Part shown: piece by piece, positions 57,601-64,000 of the stretch
Numbering within the stretch: position 1 is the stretch's first letter
Layout: the number at the start of each line of letters is the position of its first letter
NCBI GenBank assembly: GCA_011799875.1
Contig: CM022298.1
Coordinates: 266,159,757 to 266,223,756, forward strand
Source of the DNA: Thinopyrum elongatum
Lineage: Eukaryota > Streptophyta > Magnoliopsida > Poales > Poaceae
Direction: 5' to 3'
DNA length: 64,000 nt
The notes under the pieces: model-generated
Told to the model about the DNA's origin: nothing
The model's database searches: none
Seen by the model: only the letters and a program-made list of their open reading frames with translations
Position numbers and translations under genes: made by a program

Positions 57601-57789
57601 GTCATCATAGTAAATGGGAATATGGAGCGCTCCCTCTGTACTGAGGAGCATACTGCGACTCTAGCAGCCGAAGTACAGGGCGGCCTCATCAAGCCGGATA
57701 ACCCATCGGTCATCAAGACCCACAACTCTGCTAAGCGAGTCAGATCCGCACTACAACGCGATAGCCCGGTGGAGCCGGAGCTTAAATAG
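54685..57789 (+). CDS. Fatima Gag-protease polyprotein, open, 1034 aa
   Basis: The ATG at 54685 is the first in a long open frame ending in TAG at 57787. The first 490 residues are acidic and disordered. A gypsy Gag domain covers about 500-660 (DPAVWIEDFLLHIHMARG, LKGPAWHWLNSLPENS, WNRFLIKKNQIVDCPDAEA). A basic stretch and a Cys/His region (about 730-755, CQIHGTPDKPANHTNRNCW) follow, perhaps a variant nucleic-acid-binding knuckle. The aspartic protease core is at about 865-955, with LMDGGSSLNLLY as the active-site block and HALLGRTAFARF as the second signature. The products would form particles and process Gag. RT and integrase are absent downstream, so this copy depends on others. An eight-to-ten base C run (about 57043-57052) sits in frame. 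Confidence 0.85.
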   Translation: MPAQTLDLERDTSSEHRGVDPAGLSPIAELLVGDPDATMPLADPESNGTLPVIGKPDSPLDVNSELSRSASIELGQVVTTEHSSADPQMHVQLSLLNETLDLMRSPAITEVSPLNYAQLEPRAESREFCIPHTTHLIATVEDLTNMLDYASEDIDGMDDDVGVEPGQNPPITGRWTATSTYDVYMVDTPEKKDDDGTEDPDEKEPIDEPPKRQRQRRRPRSRRARESNTGTGDNDTPDNAEDSDYPAEPAFEQDEREEGQVNPGELADHGDSEDSNYLPVFEEDISLGDEDFIVLEEPLEQEGFKRRLIATARSLKRKQQQIQAEKDTLNDRWTKDLATEEGYGYERQTKSYPKRRLLPQFDEEAFEPILSKYNHADQPDRPPRGRDKTANYAEHQPAPPHNRGKEVAAPRYTYDLRQDLTNRASQTRSIYGSRGRAPTRDDGHQAWHDKPNQVRGQHQTQVSSELHHDVARYRGAAHPMCFTNEVMQHQFREGFKPVKIEQYDGTMDPAVWIEDFLLHIHMARGDDLHAIKYLPLKLKGPAWHWLNSLPENSIGSWEDLEDAFRDNFQGTYVRPPNADDLSHIVQQPGESARKLWNRFLIKKNQIVDCPDAEALAAFKHSVRDEWLARHLGQEKPKTMAALTTLMTRFCAGEDSWLARRSNSTSDPGTSEARDGNGRPRRSKSKRRNNNDETEDTAVNAGFSGSKPGQRKKPFKGTRDGPSNLDKILDRPCQIHGTPDKPANHTNRNCWVFKQTGKLNTKHKGKEPPSEDDDEPRPPRTGGQKQFPPPPEVKTVNMIYVTHIPKRERKRALRDVYAIEHVAPKFNPWSACPITFDRRDHPTSIRHGGSAALVLDPIIDGYHLTRVLMDGGSSLNLLYQDTVRKMGIDPSRIKPSNTTFKGVIPGVEARCTGSLTLEVVFGSPDNFRSEDLLFDIVPFRSGYHALLGRTAFARFNAVPHYAYLKLKMPGPRGVIIVNGNMERSLCTEEHTATLAAEVQGGLIKPDNPSVIKTHNSAKRVRSALQRDSPVEPELK

Positions 57790-59031
57790 CAGTTTAGCCT
57801 CCGCCGACCGCCCCATAAGGTTGTAGCATACGTACCGCGCGTACATAACTACGCACTTAAAATACCTTGGGCAGCGCCGGAGGCACACTGCGGAAAAGGT
57901 CCATAGTACGGTTTAACCCTATTCGGACCTCAACCTCTTTTCCCCTATAGGTTCGTTAAAAAACCTACCTCATCTATGGAGGCTCTTTTCCAGGTCCCTC
58001 TTTCTTACAGACGACCATCACCTCCTCCTCTTAAAGGATTTCCCACGAAGGAGAAACGGCGCAGACATGCGGCAGGGCACCATTGGGATCTTCAAACCAC
58101 TACTTTTAGGCCCTGTGTAAACCTTTTCCTTGTGTAAAACTTTTGGCATGTAAAATAGCCTTGATATTTATGGCATTATCTGTAATAATACGGCTCGACG
58201 TACTTATCAGGGTATAAAGGAAGCAGTTGATCACCACTTTTGTTTGGCACTCATTTATTTTTGTCATCTGTATGCCCTCCCTACTTCAAACTACCACACG
58301 TGCTTTAGTCCGGCCTTAACACCGGGGGCTGTATTTGGTCCTGCATGTTTCAAAGTCCGAACACCTATAGGGTACTCATCGACGTCCCGGATATTGCATT
58401 ATATGCATCGGCTCCGAATCATGTCTTTGGTCTATAGTTGGGTTGCCCGGCTCCTGTGCTTACCACCTTACGTTCCGCTCGTTCGGCTAAGGTAGTAAAG
58501 GGAGAACTACTGCGATTGTATTTCTGGTTCGTCCGGTCAAGTACCTCAATAGAGAAAGCCAAAAACTGACTGTCATGATAAGCGCGAGCTGGTCGGCGAT
58601 TCGGCGACTTAGTATTGTACTACAAATCGTTAGCGATTTACTCCGTGTTATACGAGGGGCTGGTCTTCGTCCAGCCGTGTGGAAAAGGCACCGTAGTCCA
58701 GATAGCCGCACATGCACCAGGGGCTAGTACTTAGCTCCATGGTCAAACTCCTATGGCTAAGTGAAAGTAATAAAGCCGCATAGTCTGATTGCCTGGTTCA
58801 CCATGCTAACACCTCCTTTACGGACCAAGATGTTGGATAAAGTGTGGTCACACGTTACGCCGAACACCCCTGTAGCATCTACATGGGGGCTGAAGCCGAC
58901 AACTGGCAACTTTCAGAAATAAAACAATAAACGGCCGCACAGGAGGAAAAATCGCTTGAAAGAAAAGGCGCAAACATAGATATATAAAACAGCATGGGTT
59001 CGTCACATTTGTTTGTACAACCCGAACACAC
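57790..59031. other. Fatima spacer between convergent gag-protease and the antisense gene
   Basis: No RT, RNase H or integrase motif is found in any frame. The region lies between the sense stop codon (57789) and the antisense stop codon (59032), so it would hold the 3' ends of both transcripts. Nothing else is recognised. Confidence 0.55.
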
Positions 59032-59097
59032 TCAATCAAATATTACGTCCTTAGAGCATTGACCCTCGATCACTCGGGCTCCTTATAGGACGTCATC

Positions 59098-59953
59098 TGT
59101 CGGGTTACGACACCTATGGGATCCAAAGGGACCCCTTTACGATTCAGCCGGGGGAGAGGTATACGCAAAGAGCAGAACCAACGATCGACGCGGGAAGATT
59201 TTACCCAGGTTCGGGCCGCTGATCAGCGTAAAAGCCTACTCCTGCCTTGTGTTCTTATTAATGTTCTTGAGCCCAGCCTTCAGGAGCGCTCATTGTGAAC
59301 AGTACATTCAAAGAGCAGCTACGCATGCAGAATGGGCTAGAAGTCCTCCTCCCCTGTAGCAGTTGCCTTGGGCCTCCTTTTATACGCTCAAAGGGGTCAC
59401 CACAGTGGAAAAATGTACATACATTGAGGTGTAAAGTAGCTACAGGGTAATCATACCTAACCCCTGACGGACTAGGACAAATGCATTTAATGCACCGTGA
59501 GGTGTCCGTTTAGGTGTCCTTACTTTCTTGGGGATGGAAAAAGGGGCCATCCCATCAGCACCGCTTAAGCTCTCCTCCATTGGCGCGTCGCCACGCATCC
59601 AAAGAAGGACCCAGAATGTCGGGTTTGTCGCTGTGCTAGAGCGGTGGCACAGCAACAAAACCTTGCCGGGTGCCAAGCCCTGCCGGGCGCCAAGCCTTGC
59701 CGGGCGCCGAGCCTCGCCGGGCACCGATCCTTGCCGGGCTCCGCAGGCCACCCCGGCAAGATCTTGCCGGGGAAGCTGGCCTTCGGATTCCAGCTCTCCT
59801 TATCTGCTGATCCTCAGATCTCTGACTGGATGGTTTCTTTGATGGCTTGAATCAACCTCGAACTGTTCCCCGGCAAGCCTTGCCGCGAGGATGGCTACAA
59901 CTGCCCATGCACAAGTACGGGGTACTAGTGGCCCAATACTTAGTACACCGACA
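59098..59953 (-). repeat. Solo LTR (856 bp) in the last exon of the antisense gene, target duplication TCATC
   Basis: The ends are TGTCGG and CCGACA (inverted, TG...CA), and TCATC flanks both sides (59093-59097 and 59954-59958). A minus-strand TATA box (TATAAAA, 59378-59384) and a CCCGAACCTGGG motif give minus orientation. Tandem copies of a CTTGCCGGGCGCC-like motif fill about 59660-59770. The antisense protein frame resumes on the other side with one duplication copy removed. Family not assigned. Confidence 0.85.
59660..59775. repeat. Tandem 17-bp-type repeats within the solo LTR
   Basis: About six imperfect copies of CCTTGCCGGGCGCCAAG follow each other, with inverted CCGGCAAG at the right side. 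Part of the LTR. Confidence 0.8.
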
Positions 59954-62900
59954 TCATCGAAGTACCTCTCCGGCTTCCAGTGATCTTTGCCTTCGGGCGG
60001 ACCTACGGTTGCACTTCAGTGGCCTTCATCTTCGCCCATTGCATCTTGACGCGGGTGAAGGCCATCCGGGCACCCTCTATGCAGGCCGAGCGCTTCAATG
60101 CATCAATCCGAGGCCGTGCGTCGATAACAGCTTCACCAAACCGAAGTAGCTACTAGGGATTGGCTCGGCCGGCCAGAGCTGGACTATCAGGTCCTTCATG
60201 GCCAAACCTGCCACCCTATGCAGCTCAGACAGCTGCTTCAGTTGGTCACCCAGGAGAGGCGTCGAGTGTTCCGGCGCGACAAATTGCGACCAGAACAGTT
60301 TCTCGGTCGAGTTCCCCTCCTGGGCTCGGAAGTACTATGCGGCATCAGCGGCACTCTTTGGAAGATCCACAAACGCGCCTGGAGAACTCCACACTTGGGT
60401 CAGCAAAGCATACTCTGACCTCCAAAGACACTCTGCAAAAGAAAGGCCTTACCAGCCGCTATCTGCATCGCCTGATCGATCTCTTCACGAGCACTCTGGG
60501 ACTCGATCCACGCCTCTTTGGCATCATGGAGAGCCTTGGTGAGCTCGGTCGACTGATCCGAAGTCTTCTGCTCTAAAGCTTCGCATTTGCTGATGGCATC
60601 CTTCAGCTCCTGCTCTACTTCGGCCACCCGAGCTTCATGTTGGCGGCGGGCATCTTGCTCGGTCTTCAGTTCGGCAGCCACCTTATCAGCGGCTGCCTTA
60701 TTCGCCTCCGCCTATTTTTTGGCCTGGGCAAGGACGCCTTTGAGGGTCTCGACCTCGGCTGCGCCAGCTGTGATTATAATCAAGGCATTCCATGAGTTAA
60801 TCTCTAAATATACATATCACTTCTGATATCAAAATAAACTTTTAACATTATACGCATACCTTGCGTCTCATCGAACCGCTTATTAATGCGGTCGATTTCC
60901 TCATTGGCCACCTGAAGCTTCCGATTGAGCTCAGAAATTTCTGCGGCCTGGGCGGTTGCCGCCAACAGGGAAGCATGTTACAATAATGGCACAATAGGTT
61001 AACTCTTCCGAATATTATATGGATCCTCTGTCTGGTTTCTTTTAACCGAACAGAGCCTCAGGGGCTACTATCTGTACACAGGTATATTCCTCTATATGAA
61101 AAGTTTTTAGAACATTATGTCGCATATCGCAAAGCCTGTCAGTAGGCTGGTGAAGGATTCGTTCAGTCCGCTCTTAGCAGACTGAACCTTCTCCACCACT
61201 ACACCCATCAGGGTGCGGTGCTCCGCCATGATGGAAGCACGCTACAGTGCTTCCTCCAGAGCGTTGGGCGCCTCCGGATTAGTGGAGGTCGCTGATGGAG
61301 CTGATGCTCCTCCCCCCTCCTTCGAAGATGGCTGCTTATCCCATCCCAGAATGGTGTCCGGCTGGGGCTCGGATTGTTGGGGGTCCCCACCGTCGGTTGT
61401 CATAGGGGTTGCCTCCCCTAGGTTTTCGGCGACCGAGGTGTCAACCTCGGGCGCTTTCTCGGCGGCTTCGTGCGCCCCCCCTCTGCCAAGAGAGGTCCTT
61501 TGGGATGACACCTCGGTGTCCTCCATGATGATAGGTGAGGTGGCATGCGTCAGCGTGTCACTCTCTGCCATTTCGGGTGGCAGAGAGTTCCCCTCCGATG
61601 ATGGGGTTTGCGGGAGCTCGCGGGGAGGGATGAAAGGCAAATAACAAAAGAACTTATATAATGGAAGCAGGTAGACTGAAGATAAACAGTAAGTTTTCGA
61701 ATACTTACGATTCGGCCAGGGGCTTCACCCTGGGTGGCTTCTTGGGGACTAGTTCGGTCTTTGAGTCCGAACTGCCCGGAAGGGCCAGCTTCCCTCTCTT
61801 GGGCGCCTCCTCCTCCGGGTCTTCGGAGGCCGCCCTCTTCTTCTTCCTCCCCTTACGGGGGGAGTCGCTCTCCACCTCCTCCTCCTCTTCTTCCTCATCT
61901 CCTTCATGGGAGGAGAGGGCTTCGGTCTCTCCGGACACTGTTTCCGAAGGACCTTTATGGCGGGGGCTGCCCTTGACCTCCTTGCCTTTCTTCTTCTTGG
62001 TCTTCCTCTCCGGCGCCTGATAGGGTGCCGGGACTAGCATCTCCGTTAGCTGGGGTATGGCCGGATCCTTAGGCAGCGGTGCCGGACAGCTGATCCGCTC
62101 CGCCTTTGCCGTCCAGACCTGTAAAGAAAGCAGGCGATATAATTTCTATTATATCTGAAATATTGATCGGATAGGTCTTCGGAAAGATTATGCTTACCGC
62201 CGTGGCTGGGTTCTCGATGTCGAGCCCGATGTCTTCATTCTTCTTCGGCCACTTTTTCTGAGCCTTGAAAAGCTGCTTCCATATATCTTCGTGCGTGGTG
62301 CCGAAGAAGCGCTTCAGGGTCCGTGGCTTCTCTAGATCGAACTCCCACATGGGGGAGGCCCGGAGCTGGCAAGGAAGGATGCGGCGAAAAAGCATCACTT
62401 GAATCACGTTTGTGAGACCTGTGTTCTCACCCAACATGTCGGAGATGCGTTTTTGGAGCACCTTCACCTCCGGTTTGGACCCCCAATCAAGACCCTTGGC
62501 GGTCCATGAGGTGAGTCTCGTGGGGGGTCCGGATCTGAAGTCAGGCGTGGTCGCCCAGTTGGCGTCGCGGGGTTCAGTGATGTAGAACCACTCCTGCTGC
62601 CACACCTTGACCGTCTCTACGAATGCCCCTTTGGGCCAAACGGCATTGGGGAGCTTGCTCACCATGGCCCCGCCGCAGTCCGCATGCTGTCCATCGACCA
62701 ACTTCGGCTTCAGATTGAAGACCTTGAGCCATAAGCCGAAGTGTGGGGGGATGCGGAGAAGAGCCTCACACACAACGATAAACGCCGATATGTGAAGGAA
62801 GGAATTTGGGGCTAGATCATGGAAATCTAGCCCGTAGTAGAACATAAGACCCCGGACGAAGGGGTGGAGGGGAAACCCTAGCCCCCAGAGGAAATGGGGG

Positions 62901-63067
62901 ATGAAGACGACCCTCTCACCGGGCTCTGGAGTAAGAATAACCTGATCTTTGTCAGGGATCCTATGCGTGATATCCGCGGACAAATAGCCCGCGCTCCGGA
63001 GATCCTTGATGTCCTTTTCAGTGATGGTGGAGGCATCCCACTTGCCCTTGGAGCCGGACCCGGCCAT

Positions 63068-63611
63068 TGCTGGGGTGGGTGGCAGCGGTGGAGGAGATTG
63101 GAGCTATGGGCGCTGGAGCTTGGAGATTGGGAGACAGAAGCTAGAGGAAGGCGTAAAGTAAAAGGAGAGGTTTATACCCTTTTATAGACGGTGAAAATAC
63201 CAAACGTCCCCCCTCCTAAGCCATAAATCTCGCCTGTTCCCAACGAAATCGTGCGTAAGGTGCGGTTGGATTACCCAAACCACATTAATGAGAATCCCGT
63301 AATGGATGGGCATGATCTCTGTTTTGACAAGACGTGCCAATGAAGGCTAGACCTCGAAACGTGAAACGGGAGGCATGAAAACAGTTCAAAATGTTAAAGA
63401 GTCAAGTGTGACGCTTCGCCGAAAAAGTTGTCAGTAAAAGACACTGTTCCTTTTTTGACATCTTGCCTTCGTGGCTAAGGGTTTTATTGATTATGCGGAG
63501 CCAGATACAGTTTCTTTATGCATGGAGCTAACTTAAAATTTTCAAGGGAAGGAACCCGCCTTGCAATGCCGAAGATAATCCGTGTGCCGAACTCATCGTC
63601 ATTGAAGACTG
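63068..63611 (-). promoter_or_regulatory. Upstream region of the antisense gene
   Basis: The ATG of the antisense gene is at 63067. TATAAAAGGG on the minus strand at 63177-63186 lies about 110 bases upstream, a normal distance for a plant promoter and 5' leader. The rest is AT-mixed sequence up to the polypurine tract, with no other gene. Confidence 0.6.
63177..63186 (-). promoter_or_regulatory. TATA box of the antisense gene
   Basis: TATAAAAGGG read on the minus strand, about 110 bases before the antisense ATG and inside the element rather than in an LTR. Confidence 0.6.
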
Positions 63612-63624
63612 GTTCAGGGGCTAC
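63612..63624 (+). promoter_or_regulatory. Polypurine tract of the Fatima-type element
   Basis: GTTCAGGGGCTAC directly before the 3' LTR, in the expected position; purine-rich in its core. Confidence 0.65.
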
Positions 63625-64000
63625 AGAGGGAGTCCTGGATTGGGGGGTCCTCGGGTGTCCGGTCTATTCGATATGGGCCGGACTGATGGGCCGTGAAGAT
63701 AAGCAGAAGACCATATCCCGTGTCCGGGTAGGACTCCTATATGCGTGGACGGCAAGTTTGGTGTCCGGATGTATTATTTCCTTCTTCTGTAAACCGACTC
63801 TGTACAACCCTAGGCCCCTCCGGTGTGTATATAAACCGTAGGGTTTAGTCCGTAGAGGCAATCAGAATAATCATAGGCTAGACAGTTAGGGTTTAGCCAT
63901 TACGATCTCGAGGTAGATCAACTCTTGTAACCCCTATACTCACCGAATACAATCAAGCAGGACGTAGGATTTTACCTCCATTAAGAGGGCCCGAACCTGG
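63625..64000 (+). repeat. 3' LTR of the Fatima-type element, cut by the window edge
   Basis: It opens AGAGGGAGTCC (the T of TG mutated to A) and is collinear with 53878-54254. TATA box TATATAAA at 63828-63835. About 90 bases remain beyond the window. Confidence 0.88.

Larger units (their letters stand above)
59032..63067 (-). pseudogene. Spliced antisense gene inside Fatima (PF04195-like, 'putative gypsy type transposon'), broken
   Basis: Exon 1 is 63067-62198 (290 codons, MAGSGSKGKWDASTITEK), containing the PF04195-like domain (VIPHFLWGLGFPLH-like block, FVRGLMFYYGLDFHDLAPNS). Donor GTAAGC and acceptor TTTACAG lead in phase to exon 2, 62118-61709, a charged KKKKGKE/EEEEEE segment ending at donor GTAAGT. 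Exon 3 covers about 61620-61120. Coiled-coil exons lie at about 60960-60860 and 60758-60408 (LKTEQDARRQHEARVAEVEQ). The last part, about 60385-59954 and 59097-59032, ends with CSKDVIFD. Lesions are TAG at 61242-61244, TAG at 60712-60714, a TAG in the last exon near 60340, at least two one-base frameshifts (near 60108 and 60020), TAA at 59083-59085 and the solo LTR. The function of the family is unknown; it is well represented in grass gypsy elements. Confidence 0.72.
53878..64000 (+). mobile_element. Fatima-type gypsy element, nonautonomous, right end outside the window
   Basis: 5' LTR 53878-54344, primer binding site region, gag-protease ORF 54685-57789, no RT/RNase H/integrase, an antisense spliced gene 59032-63067, polypurine tract near 63612-63624, 3' LTR from 63625 to the edge. 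I recognise the LTR start TGAGGGAGTCCTGGATTAGG as Fatima. The element interrupts the CACTA transposase after GGGGA (53873-53877), one copy of its presumed target duplication. By hand the two LTRs differ at about 14 of 376 shared positions plus one indel, mostly transitions, so the copy is fairly young. Confidence 0.85.

Noticed and set aside
59098..59400. First reading of this block as a degraded reversed Fatima LTR
   Set aside because: It shares a CCCGAACCTGGG motif with Fatima, but its ends, length and TCATC duplications show an independent solo LTR of another family.

Overview
The window is plant nuclear DNA from a large, repeat-rich grass genome. The families present point to the Triticeae (wheat, Aegilops, rye, barley): Maximus-type Sireviruses, a BARE/Angela/WIS-type copia LTR, Sabrina/WHAM-type Athila elements, a Fatima-type gypsy element, CACTA elements and Stowaway MITEs. 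Family names are recalled from sequence, not searched. Nothing bacterial or organellar was seen, and there is no CRISPR array or operon.

Left nest (1-19340). A degenerate BARE/Angela-type copia element lies on the minus strand (12028-19340) and truncates a coiled-coil gene fragment (19341-19622). Its gag is split by a 3.4 kb solo LTR (12756-16180, 5-bp target duplication TGCAT) and by a Maximus-like Sirevirus (4996-12027). That Sirevirus is in turn split by an Athila-lineage gypsy element (1-4995) that runs off the left edge.

Gene island (19341-36049). It holds the truncated terminal exon of one transposase-derived (Transposase_24-like) gene, a second multi-exon copy that is a pseudogene (20953-25944), a probable small CACTA-like element (26223-27510) and simple and tandem repeats. 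The only intact host gene follows: a two-exon, 655-aa ANKRD13/GPCR-chaperone-like ankyrin protein on the minus strand (29462-33222), with a Stowaway MITE in its intron. Beyond it is a 996-bp Mutator-like element with very long inverted repeats and a perfect 9-bp target duplication (33830-34825).

Right nest (36050-64000). An Athila-lineage element (from 36050) has an LTR, primer binding site, broken gag, a protease region and a truncated extra ORF, but no reverse transcriptase. It is interrupted by a CACTA transposon starting at 41648. The CACTA contains a complete 9.2 kb Sirevirus (42058-51219, duplication CCACC) and a decayed TNP2 transposase, and is cut at 53878 by a Fatima-type gypsy element reaching the right edge. 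The Fatima copy keeps an open 1034-codon gag-protease frame but has no pol. In that space it carries a spliced antisense gene with its own TATA box (59032-63067, minus), of the 'putative gypsy type transposon' (PF04195-like) family. Stops and frameshifts break the gene, and an 856-bp solo LTR with duplication TCATC sits in its last exon.

I found no new defence or metabolic system. The most interesting items are the convergent antisense gene inside Fatima, the long-TIR Mutator-like element, the palindrome-rich Sirevirus LTRs, the in-frame fusion of an Athila LTR to an intact Sirevirus pol frame, and the two coiled-coil gene copies that preserve the pre-insertion landscape.
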